This document shows, one piece after another, positions 36,101 through 48,100 of a DNA stretch of 64,000 bases. The notes under the pieces are model-generated. The model was given only the letters and a program-made list of their open reading frames with translations. It had not been told where the DNA came from and searched no databases. The position numbers were made by a program, and so were the translations under genes. The stretch spans positions 1,674,001 to 1,738,000 of the forward strand of contig JAVHKY010000047.1 of the NCBI GenBank assembly GCA_035079385.1, in the 5' to 3' direction. Positions within the stretch are counted from its first letter, which is position 1; each line of letters opens with the position of its first letter. Origin of the DNA: Aspidiotus rigidus (taxonomy: Eukaryota > Arthropoda > Insecta > Hemiptera > Diaspididae).

Positions 36101-39100
36101 GCTCCTTTTACTCCGTTATCAGTTAAAGTGACGTCTTGGGATAGACTTGGTGAACGAAGTTTTACTGTTCATTCTACAAATGTGACCCCGTCTACAGAAA
36201 CCCGGCTTAGCGTTTAATTACAATCAGGAGAAAAGGAATCATTCTTCCTCTGTAAAGAATCCTTTTCTCCTGATCGATATTCAACGCTGAGCCAGGTTTC
36301 TGTAGACGGGGTCGGGGTCACAAATATCTGGCTTGATTGATATTTCTATGCTCTTGGTGAGTGATGTCTGCTGGAAGCTGCTGTCTGGATCATGGCTACT
36401 TTTACTCTGTTATCAGTTAAAGTGACGTCTTGGGATAGACTTGGTGAATGAAGTTTTACTGTTCATTCTACAAATGTGACCCCGTCTACAGAAACCCGGC
36501 TTATCGTTTAATTACAATCAGGAGAAAAGGAATCTTTCTTCCTCTGTAAAAAATTCTTTTCTCCTGATCGATATTCAACGCTGAGCCGGGTTTCTGTAGA
36601 CGGGGTCGGAGTCACAAATATCTGGCTTGATTGATATTGCTATTCTCATGGTGAGTAATGTCTGCTGGAAGCTGCTGTCTGTATCATGGCTACTTTTACT
36701 CTGTTATCAGTTGATGTGACGTCTTGGGATAGACTTCATGAACGGAGTTCTACTGTTCATTCTACTAATATCTGGCTTGATTGATATTCAATCCAAAGAG
36801 TAGGAGTGACTCTCTTCATAAGTTTTGAATATGTGAGAAGAAAAGTCGTACACTACTCAGACCACTGCGTGAGTGTTTTCAACACGGTATAAGGTATAGA
36901 GGTATGGACCCAAGTCTACACTCGCTGTGCGCGTAGCTGTCCGCAAAAAGGTTTAGTTCCTCGACATGCACAGAGGTGGCACTTCAAGTAAAATTCCGCT
37001 GATACATGGAGTCGCATGGGAACACACTCGTTTTCAAAAGGTTATAGAAAAATTGTAAATTGATTTAAAAATCTGGAATCTCGAATACAAATTTCTTCCC
37101 ACGTCATTCTACATATTGATGAAAGAAATATTTCTGTAATTGATTTTTTCGATGAATTATAATCTTTAAAAAATTGGCTGAACCTGGGGTACCTACGGTA
37201 ATGTACCGTTGTTAGTGGGGTGAGGAAACAGCGAATTTAGCTCGCTGCAAACCTAATGGAATTAAAGTGGATTGAAACATTTTTGCAGACACGATTTTTC
37301 GGTTGTGTCCATACCTCGTGGTTTTCAATAAAATATGTTTGCCAACTTTACGTAACATTCTTTTCTGATCTGATTCTCTGATCGACGGATAACAAGTGAA
37401 AATTTCTGAAAATAATAATATATCTAATTTATTCGCGCACGTGTGCGATTAAGTTCAATATTCTTTGAATGCAGTTTGCAACTGACGCGGAAGTCCATCG
37501 ACTATTTTTCACGTTCACTTTAGAACCACTGTAGTTTCCAATCATTCGATGTAGAAATTCTCCGATATTAATAAGGAGTATATTGCAAGCTTGTGAATTT
37601 CTCGTTCGTAGAGATAACCGGGAAATCACGCCATCTTCCTTATCTTTTTTTCTTAGATTCGCCGCTGCCTTGTGTGCAAATATCCTAAACGAACAATCCG
37701 CTCGCGTTATCATCTTTTACTTTCTCAGCACGCTGCTGTAGTTGTTGTTCCGGAACTGAAGATTATTCTGGCGATCGTATGTTTGATGTGAACTTGAAAT
37801 GCGCGAGAAATGAACGGCCTGTGTTCATCATCAAGTTCGTAATTTGGCGGAGTCGAATACTAATTTCTCATGCAGAAAATTCTTGTGAAAGGTCTACTAC
37901 TATTTTTATTCCGTACGAATGTTGGTTTAATACGTTGAGTGTTAATGGTTAAAAATTTCGAGATTTGATTCAATTTTTTTTTTTTCTCCCGAGTTTTGTA
38001 TACGATGTCTCGGATAGGGAAACAGGATGATGTTAATTTCCGAGGTGAATGAAAAGTGGAGAATTTAAGCCGTCCTACCGCAAGTACGTTAGAAAGGTCT
38101 GAAGAAAGTACCAAAATATTGTCATGTATAGCGTTTAAACGATAAGTTATTTCTTTCTGCTCTAGATAATTTAATTGCACTGCATTGTGACGTGCGAATT
38201 GGCAGGCCCTTTCATCCCACATTAAACGTGTGATTTTCGAGTGCGTATATTATTCTCTTGCTTCCCTCTCTCTTTTGAAATATTCGACGCGTTTGCTTGA
38301 TATTGATAATGAATAATGGACACTCTTTTCTCCAATTACAAATGGGCCTTTTGGCGTTCGAAAATACGTATAGGGGCTGAAATTCCAATTAAAAAATAGC
38401 CATCTTAGTAGCGTCTACTGTCTCGACCATAACAATTTCGGTATGTATAAATTGGTACAGAATAGCTACGCTAACTGAGTACAAGGTAATCAGTGTAAAC
38501 CTTCGAAAAGTTGGAAGAAAATCACGGTGTTGTGGACACTGCGTACGGATAGGAGGCATATTTCTTATCACGTTACATTGTTGTTCTTTAAAGTAGTGAG
38601 CCATACATCCGTGGCCACCTGCATACATAAGGCTATTGAAACTGTTCATTCGATACCTCGACGTTAGAATGTATCCAGTTCACGAATACGTAGATAAGGA
38701 GAAACTAGGATTTAAGTATCAGGTGAAGGTCTCAAGGGATAATTTTTGTTTCCTAAAGTTCGATCGTACGAAACGATCATACTTGTCGCGTTACACCCAC
38801 TATTTATTAACATATTTCTAATTTGAAAATGATTTTTCTTATGTTTTGTAGAGTATTTATGAATGGCATTGAATCTTCTGAATCTCACGGAGAGCATCAA
38901 CCATCGTCAAGAGGATCGACCATGAATTATAACGCGGCGGATAATTCTTCGTATCACTCGGAAAACAGCATTCCAGTCGATAAACTTAAACAAATGCTTT
39001 CAGCTCAGTTACAGTATTATTTTTCTAAGTGAGTTTCAAACGTGCCTTCTTTTAAATTAGTCAAAAACCCTGTTTCTGCTGAAGGGTTTTTGTGAAAAAG

Positions 39101-42100
39101 GTGTGCAAGACAGATGTAGTGATTGTCTTGTTACCGTTGAGTGCAGGTTATGTTTCCAAGTGAATTTCAAATCTTTCTTAAATATAGTTATTAAAAGTAC
39201 CAAACAAAAGTCTTATTGCTGCGGAAGGGTTTTTGTAAGACAGTTGTGCAAGATAGATATGGTAAATTTCCTGTTGGGTGTTGAGTGCTGGTTCTACTAG
39301 GCAAAATTTGAGTTTGAAGAGTAGTTCTACTTTGTTTTTTTTTTTTTCTTCGAACAATTTCGACACGTCTTTATAACTTTGTAGAATCAACCCATATTTG
39401 CAAAATTTGAATTTTCTCTAATGAGTGTGAATTCGAAAACTGGAGCATGAAAGGGTGCTATTCCAATATGCGGTCTACCTGATATTTACAATCAAATGTC
39501 ATTCCAGTATGCGCTCTACCTGACTGAAAGAGTTTAATATGCGGTCTACCTCAAATTGCATCAGTAAATTAGGATGTTGTCCGGTCTCGTCTTTGAACCC
39601 TAAAATAGCAACCATCAGATCCCTGTTTCAGCCCCACCTTCTAACATCCGATCCCGACGGTATTTCCGCCTTCCCGCAAAACGCGCTTCATCTTTTTGGA
39701 TGGGGTCAAGATGTGTCCCAACCATCGGAGGACGAGCACGCACTTTGGCAGAACACACCTCCCGACGCATATTGAACCAGTCGACAATCGTGCTGTGTGA
39801 CTTATCGGTCGGAGTCTCCGTTGTTGCGATTGGAAAGTCCATCACAAAAAGTTGAGCCAGTTCTAAGATTTGGGTCAACTTCAGCTTACAATTTGCCCGG
39901 AAGAATTATTATTTGTTCTTATTGAACGAGTTGTCTAGCATCTCTTTTTACGACACCGTAAGACAGGCCGAAATGCACCGCCCCGATCACGTTTCCTAGA
40001 TGTCACCATTTCTCCGCCACACTTCGAACAAGGTAGCACGTTGTCCTCCTGGTCTAAAAGATCGTAATCTCGAAGAAACGTCACAGCCTTTTCGTCTGTC
40101 TCCGCGATTTCATAAGATTCTTGTAAGAGCATTGTGAAGAATCGAATGACAGGTAGACTGCTTTATTCACTCAGGTAGACTGCATTATTACGTATGTGTT
40201 GGGTAGACCGCATATTGGAATAGCACCCATGAAAGTTGAAGTACTAAGAGGTGTACGGAACTGAGCTGTCACCTTCGGGCAAATTTTAAACTTATCTGTT
40301 GATCGAGACAAAAGCATTTCTTGAATTTCTTCTGTTCCTGGCAGAAAGAAGTCAGAAACAAATCTTTGGACCAAGTGAGAATCACCAAAGAAGTTCCATA
40401 GAATTGAGTTCCGAAGAGACGATAGTTTCTTATTTTTTCGTGTATCGAGTTTTCCTTCTACTCTGAGGGTTATCAACTCGGGGCAGGTAATTGTGGAGAG
40501 TTCTTAAACATCAAGAGGAGACTACTGTAGAGCAACTAGTCGAGAAAGTTGATGAATGTATTGAAATTGTTACAAAAGGGAGATGGAGAACGTGAAGAAA
40601 CAGAGTAAGAAATCGGATATTTTCAAGAGCGGAACACGAAAATTGGCTCGTGTTGATAGTAATGACGAGGAATGGAGAGAATAGATCTGAGAGGAGATGG
40701 GAGTGGGTAAGACGAGTGTGACCGATTCTGAGATGGGTGAGAATAATTTCTTCATGATGGGTAGTTCGATTAGAGGAAGTCCAGGGAGCCATCTTGTTTC
40801 CTATTGCTTCAAGTTTGTTTGAATACTGAGTTCTCCAAATGTCATCCAGGAGTCAAATATCAGAGATTGGTTGATAAGCTTGACGCCTACTTTCAACTTT
40901 ACCTTGAAAATCCCGTTAAATACGACGCACCACAAGAGCGCTGTCGTACGAAGTTGGATTGACGTATATACGAAACGCTATTTTGTAATCATTTGAAAGA
41001 TATATTTTGCCTGATCGTTGATTTGGATATAAGTCAATTCAACTTCGTACGGCCAAGAACCGACTCCTGCGGCAGTTTGTTGGATGGAAGCTCATTTGTA
41101 TATTTGATTTGCTATATTCTGATGAGTCGTGAATGGCTTTGATTGAAGCTTTTGTTATTTTTTCTCAATTCTCCAGCGGTCAGGTCAATTACTTGCAGGG
41201 ATGGGCCGCCGATCAGCATTGACTTAAACTTTAGCTTTTGGCTCACAACCAATTTCAATTAATTCATTAGCTCGATCTTAGCTCTTTCAAATTGGGGCAA
41301 ACTAATAGCTTAAAACTTGAACTTAATTATAATTGCTTAATTTTACATGTAAACAATCAATATTTTCTTACGGCTGGCTTTTCGCTGAAAAGCTGATATC
41401 TCAAAATTCATTGGCTGTCTTTTGACTTTCCTAAAAATGGTCAAAACAAGAGCTTAAGCTTAAACTTGAGCCAATAACGTCTTTAGCTGCGCATCCCTGA
41501 TCACTTGTTATAATTTGCCGAACAGGAGATGGTCGATGAATTATGACATTGAAAAATAGCCGGAATGTCTACAGGTCAGGTCAGGAATTCTGGAAAAGTT
41601 GGGATTTTTAAAAATAGGTTAGGAAGTCAGGATAAATCAGCGATTGTAAAAAATGCCATAGGAATATTTGTTTATACATGATGAAAAGTACGAAATATTC
41701 GAACTGTTTCAAAAACACTTGAGTTTTCAAAATCAGTAAAACGTAACGTTTCTGCGGAACAGCCCAGATAACCACCGTCTGTCACACAGGCCTGCAAACA
41801 AAGCGGAGTATCGCAACCAAAAATTTCGGCTTTTGGTTTTTGGAAAAATATTCAGCTAATTTCCGGCAAATCGATGATATGAAGAAATATAAGCACAGAT
41901 GAAACAATCTGAAGAGTGGGGGCTTCTTCATATTTTGTGGAAGATACCTATTTTCCAGTTTGTGTTTATCTTGATTTAAGGAGTGCACTACTGACTTCTA
42001 CCTGAACAGCTGAACTGAACGGGAACCATTCTTTTTGATCTTCGTCAATTCTCTGAAAAAACCAGTCAATTCTTTGACTAAAGCCAGTTTTGCGTAGAGA

Positions 42101-45100
42101 ATGAAGCAGTTGAACTTGAAGGCAGTACAGTTTCCTATTTTGTGGAAATCAGGAGAGCTAGAAAAAGTTCTGCTTATTTTGGCTCTTGACGAGCTTTCAG
42201 TTTCTCTTGTATCAGTAAAAACTCAGCTGAATTCGGCTTTTGACTTTCAGCTGGCTGCAATACTCTGCAACATTGTGAAAAACAGAGTAATGTGGCTAGC
42301 TGAAAGCTGTATTCAGCCGAATTTTTTCTTGATGAGATCGAAGCTGAAAGCCAGCTCTATTTAAACCTTCCTAAGCCGAAAGCTGAAATACGAATAAGCC
42401 AAATTTTGTCAGTTTGTTTCCAGCTTTCCTGATTCCCGCAAGGTAGGAAAATGCACTGCTAGAGTGTTCTAATTTTAAGTTCAATAGCTCCACTCTGTAG
42501 GCAAGATTTGCTTTGCCAAAGAATTGTCAAAGGTAAGAAAGATTGATTCCGGTTCAGTACAGCTGGTTCCGCATAGAAGCCTGTAGTGCAGTCCTCTAAT
42601 GAAGATGGACACGAACTGGATAACAGGTGTCTTCCTCAAATATGAAAGAGCCTTAATTTTTCTGATCGTTTCATCTGAGCTCACTTATTGATCAGCCGAA
42701 GATTAGCCGAATCAAGCCAGCCGTATTGGGTTGAGAGCCAGCAGAATTTTTCCAAAAGCGAAGTTGTCCGAGGTCGTAAGTCTGAGCCGAAAGCCGACGC
42801 TGAAATTTTCGGCACTGTGGTTTCTCGAGGTCGAAGCTTGAACCATCATTTTTCCATAGTTGAAAAGAGCTTTTCAGCTCAGCTTATGACTTATCAGGGC
42901 GATCAAATGGGAGCACTAAACTTTGATTTTCGAATCCAGAAACGTAAAGACTCGACTACTGTCGCTATTTGATTTTTTAATCCTGACTTTCAGCATATTG
43001 CAACTCATACCGTATGTGAGATTACGTTGAATTCTGAATTGTATTATCTTACTTTGAAAGTACGTCATGAACACTTTTTATTTTTGTTTCAATTGACGCA
43101 CCGAAGTTCTCTATTGTTCTGTGCCGACATACACGTCAAAATTGAAACGCGCTTTGTACTATCGTCAATTGATGAATTTCGTCCCATTTGTCTGATGTTA
43201 TCAAATTTCACGCAGCAACACTAGCGCGCTTTCGTTTCGTCATGAAGAAAAATTTCCTTCGACTTGAAAAACAAAATCGGTTTGAAATTATATGTTCGAT
43301 ATTTTCCTCAAACGTGTACGAGCCATCGAATCAGGGAACGGGTTTATTTTACATAGGCACGTAACAGAAACGAACGATCAAATGATAACAACCGACAAAT
43401 AATTTAATTTGAAACACTAAACACAAGATTTTGAATAAAGTCCGAAAGGGGTGAAAAGTTTTATAAAATCGCAAACAAAATTTAAAGGAGTCTAATAAAC
43501 AAACAAAATAAAATAAATTTAAAAAGTCGTTAAAACCAAACCCGTTCTTTTGAAATTATATCTTGATATTTATTATCATTAAACCACGTCGTGCAGCGGG
43601 GTTGATATTCTCTTATTAAAATGAATTTTATATAACAAAGATGATGGGAAAAATATGTTCATCTATATTTTTCGGAACTAAACAAGGTGGGGTGGTGAAC
43701 TCCAATTTTCAATAGATCCCAACTTTTTCCAAACGGAAGGCTTTGCAGAAATGTCGGTTCAGTGTCGATTTGTAGAGGACATCTCTCCAAAATTTCGAAA
43801 ATAAGTGTCTATAAGGGATTTGTTTGCCCCCATTTTACAAAGGTATGAATAATTTTGGCGTTGTCGATCATTTTGATAGAATATCGGACTTCGCTTGTGT
43901 GTCGCATGGGCAGCACCGACCGTCATCCATAATGGAGTAAGTGCGGGTTGCGTATGCATTTAATATTGTTTCCTCCAATACCGGAATCGACCCTTTCGGG
44001 TATAACTTCAGTGAAGGAGGAATCTCCTATGCGAACCCCCTCTTCTACTCGGCAACCGCCAAGCTGCAGTGCCCCCCTGGCGCGCACAAAAACATAAGAA
44101 CACTCACAACAACAAACACCACCACAATACACAATATAGTAGGTCACTGTTGGAGATTCTTCATCTTTTTCTTTCTTCACGGAAGATCTTGGTCCCCTTC
44201 TTCCTGTAGATCTGGATGTTGATGGTACACAGGTGTTAAGTAGGCCATACTGTGGTTCTGCATTTGCCTATTCCATTCCTGGTCCATCTTCCTATCCATG
44301 ATGATGGCCGCAAATGCAGACACCTAGTTTCATGCTTCTTTGGAACCTAGCATGGTGGATACTAGGCTACTCGGGTTGAGCGCTTCATCTACCCCGATCT
44401 CTTGAAGAGACCGACTAAACTCATCCCGCTCGTGCCACCACGCCTCACACTCAAATAAGGTGTGTTGTGGTCCATCATCCCGCCCTTGGTTACAGTGCGA
44501 ACACGTTGCCAGCTCAAATTTCCTTAACTTCTCGTGAAGGTACTTGTTGAAGCGGCCATGGCCGCTCAACACCTTCGTCAGGTGAAAGTTCAGCTGACCA
44601 TGGTGTCGGTTCATCCACTTGTCAAGGTCGCGTATTAGCACACGGGTTGTCCATGTACCCAGCTCACTCTGGGCAATTCTTGCCTTCCACTTTACAAGCA
44701 AGGAGTGCCTGGCCTCCTGCTTGACCCGTAAAGCTTCTTGGTTGGTCATCGTTCTCTTCTTTGCTTCGAACACCACCGCTCTCTCCTCAGCAAGGAGCTC
44801 GATTGGTGGTGAACGTGCTAATACACAAAGAGCCTCCGTCGAGACAGTGCGGTAGGCACTAACACACCTTAGCGCAGCTCTTCGTTGGATCTTTACCATC
44901 TCTCTCCTTCGGTATGGTATCTTCATGGAGTCGGCCCATACTGGCGCACCATGTAGGAGGATCGACAAGGCGGTGCTCATCATGATCCTTCTTCTTGCTT
45001 CTTTCGGTCCTCCTAGGTTCCTCATCAGGCGGCTTAGGTATCCAACTACCCGGCCCGCCTTCTCCGCTGCCATCAGGAAATGGTGCCTGAAGCTCAGCGT

Positions 45101-48100
45101 TGAGTCAAACCAGGTGCCCAGGTATTTCATTTGCTTCTTGGTTTCAATTTCCACACCTTGTAAGCGAAAGGTGGGTGGCTTGAACTTCCGACGGGTCGTG
45201 AATAAAATGGCCTCCGTCTTACTTGCTGCAAGTTCAAGTCCAGCCGACTCAATCCAACGCGTCACATCCTCTGGGGCCCGGTTTACCCTGCTCTCCACCG
45301 CTACAATTCTGATCATCCTGAGCAGGTATGCGGGCACTCCTGCGTCCACAAGAGCTTCCAATATCATCTTCCATGGAATTGAATTAAATTGAAGGCATTT
45401 CTTATGTCGAGGCTGACGGCTGCGCAAAACTGACGCATAGTAATCGCTGACTTGGCTATTCTCTTCAGCCGGATCCCAGCATCTGATGTGCAGCGTCCAG
45501 TTTGAAAACCGTACTGGCTATCAGAGATTAAATCTCTTTCCTTCAGATAGCTCTCCAAACGATTGGCTATCACTCTTTCTAGAAGTTTCCCATAATTGTC
45601 TAGCAGACGAAGTGGACGATAAGAGGATGGTAGACCAGGTGGTTTATCCTTCTTATCAATCAACGCTAGCCTGGCTTTCTTCCATCGCACAGGGAACAGT
45701 CCCCCAACAATTGCCGCATTGAATGTATCAACGAGCAGTGCTGGGTCAATTGAATGTATGGCGCTCCAGACTGGATTTGGAATCTCATCCGGGCCTGGAG
45801 CCTTCCAATACTTACCCCGCAGTCTACTGACTGCTGCATCCACCTCTTTGGTGCCTAGGAGGGATATACGATCCTCTTCTACTATTGTAGCGTTACCATA
45901 GGTGGTGGCTGCTGTGGGAACAAACCATCAATGATTTAACCCACAACATCCGGCTCCATTCGGCTCATTGCTGAGAGGCCCTTTAGCTTCTTCAGCACTA
46001 TCTTATAAGGCTTTCCAAACGGACCAGCAGACGTCTCGGCTTGAATTTCACGGCAGCCAAGATAGCTGCTGATGGAATATCGGTCTTACGTCTCAAACAA
46101 TTGTTGAAAATTTTATACTCTTCAATTTTTATGGGAGATATTTTTACCTAGAAATCAATATCAACAGAAAAATCAAAAAATAGTCTAATTTCGTGCGGTA
46201 TTTTGACTGTAAAGAGGAGAGCTCAAATCGGAGGGGTGAAGGTGATTCTAATTTGAATTGAGAGTGGGCTCCGGTTCATCACTGCTTTTTCTTTGAAGAT
46301 GGAACAGAAGGAATCAATGCAAACCACAAAAATTGATTCGGGATTTCCAGTTGAGTACGATTACTAAGCTTTCACGGCGATAATGGACTTCAATTTATTT
46401 TCATATTTCATTATTGTTGATTACTTCTTCGATCGTTCGAGGAGAAGTTGCTGTGCCTTTTCCCTCTTACTTACAAAGCGGACTCGCTGGAATTCGTAAT
46501 AGTAATTCGGGTCAAAAATATTTGGCATTGCTCGAGCATTTCGCTAAGTAGATGATTCTTCGTCGTCCGTTTTTTCGGAGGCGGAAAGAAAGAGAGAGAA
46601 AAGAAAAGAGAGAAAAAAAAAAAAAAACTCAACTTCATATTTTGTGTCCCACAATGTCACGATGCGTAGCACTAGAAACCTCTATTATTACGTAAAAGCG
46701 AGCTCGTGATTACGCCGAGCACATCACGCAGAAACTTGAAAGTAGTAATAATAACAATAATTTACAGGTGTTTCCGAACGACAACACTGTGCTCGCGCTG
46801 AATTCAAAAATATGTACTGGGAAAATTTGTCATTCAATCTGGATGATGTAGTGTGCAGGAGCGAAGTGCTTCTAATTAGGCGTCTGACGACAGTGCGTAG
46901 AACGAACAGCAACACATTCTCAGTTCTCATTTAGTTTTCAAAAGTACGGTCAAGAGCATTCGAAAACAGCCCATGGCAATCTCTGGCATGAGGATTTTCG
47001 CGCATAAAAAATTAAGCCGCTGGTTGTAGTTAGCTTATCTAACTGCGAGTGCACTGCTTTATGCGAATCTATTCAAAATTCATAAATCAACGCTAAAACC
47101 ATGCAAAAATTCAATTAATGAGAGAGGGTACGAGAGGGAGCGACGGAGTGAGAAAGATCAGAAAAAAAAAAAGAAGGAGAGATAATAAAAATAGAACGAA
47201 CTTAATGCATTAAGATAGCAACGGTAGCAACAAAAACTGATCATTGATATGCGCATGATTCCGATACATGTCGCTTTAACAATTATTTCCTGCTGGAGTC
47301 GAGACAGGCACGCAAGCAGTCGGAACTACGCGCCATTGGTGATTCGAGCTATACGAAAAAGTATTTGTAAATTTTGTTTTAAATTCACGTTAGTACCTCT
47401 TAATTACGATGATAACGTTAATCTGGAATAAACGAACTTCAATTATATAGCCTAAAAGGATACGACGAATAAAATTGACGAATAAGTGCACGTACTTTGT
47501 GTTTTGACTAGCGAGTATTTAATGAGAGATATGGAACAAGGATAAAGATTAATCGTCAACCAATAAAAATGGTATAGGGGAGGAGACTTTTGAATACAAC
47601 TCGCTGTATACAAGGGCTATTCGTCGGACAGAGTATGGGTCTAAAGAAAATGAAAGTTAGAAATTCTAAAATACAGCCTGAAATCTTGAAATAGTATATT
47701 GCACGCCAAGGCTGAAAGATTAGGTAAGCTTCGAGTGGCGTAGTTCACCGAGACAACTCATGCAGCCATAATACCGTCGCCGGTAGAAGATCGGGTAAAC
47801 TCGAATTCGTTTGTAGCGATCGGAAATTGCAATGTTGCCGCAAAAATACCCGGTAAAGAATCGTAGGACTCATATATCAGCTGAGGGATCCTACCGTGCA
47901 CCAGCGCATTGCAATCGTTAACCATCAAATACGTTCACAAAGACACTACTACAAACGCATGCTGATTCACTGCTGAAAGAACGATCGCTGCGTCGCCTGT
48001 AGATGAGTTGAGACGAAGAGAACAATTTTTTCCGAGAGTTTCTTTTTTGCTGATTATTCATTAGAGTTATAAAAACGAGCATACAAATATCCAGCTGCTC

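Larger units (their letters stand above)
35613..36790 (+). repeat. Five-unit tandem repeat, units 2-4 carrying hairpin inserts
   Basis: Five units start near 35613, 35764, 36053, 36347 and 36642. The basic unit is about 150 bp: TTGGTGAGTGATGTCTGCTG, then AGCTGCTGTCTGGATCATGG, a pyrimidine-rich tract ending in ATCAG, then GTGACGTCTTGGGATAGACT, then TTTTACTGTTCATTCTACAA, then ATATCTGGCTTGATTGATAT. Each unit has a consensus 5' splice site (GGTGAGT) and a good 3' splice site (ACTCTGTTATCAG). Units 2, 3 and 4 are longer because a hairpin interrupts the ACAAAT word. Confidence 0.9.
13842..38851 (+). other. LARP4 intron 2 (25 kb) hosting snoRNA-like array and transposons
   Basis: Phase-2 intron, gtaatt to TTTTGTAG. 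It carries twelve of the thirteen C/D snoRNA-like copies (15005-21160), a LINE insertion, MITEs, a Penelope relic, a hAT relic and the five-unit hairpin-bearing array (35613-36790). The stretches 13842-15004, 21161-23740, 26851-30138 and 36791-38851 hold no coding or RNA feature I can support. Confidence 0.8.
39454..40227 (-). mobile_element. Merlin-type DNA transposon, internally deleted
   Basis: A 774-bp element with perfect 26-bp inverted termini starting GGTGCTATTCCAATATGCGG, flanked by an exact 8-bp duplication CATGAAAG (39446-39453, 40228-40235). A GG start and 8-bp duplication are the hallmarks of Merlin (IS1016-like) elements. The word GGTAGACCGC and close variants occur three times near each end as subterminal repeats. 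Two fragments of transposase coding are read on the minus strand. The element is too short for a full transposase, so it is non-autonomous. Confidence 0.9.
44330..46060 (-). mobile_element. R1-like non-LTR retrotransposon with deleted RT core
   Basis: An antisense LINE fragment. The upstream part (45364-45843, with a further degraded piece to about 46060) has [34 protein letters not shown] and [13 protein letters not shown], the first RT motifs of the R1/TRAS group. The downstream part (44330-45427) has [35 protein letters not shown] and a C-terminal C-x2-C-x9-H-x4-C knuckle. Between them, the segment with the catalytic aspartates is missing, and the two parts join near 45310-45430 with a frame change. 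Confidence 0.88.

Noticed and set aside
35613..36790. Array units as H/ACA snoRNAs, because hairpins are followed by ACA plus three nucleotides (ACAAAT)
   Set aside because: ACAAAT also precedes each hairpin, the stem from internal loop to ACA is about 30 bp instead of 14-16, and no H box fits; target-type duplication is simpler.
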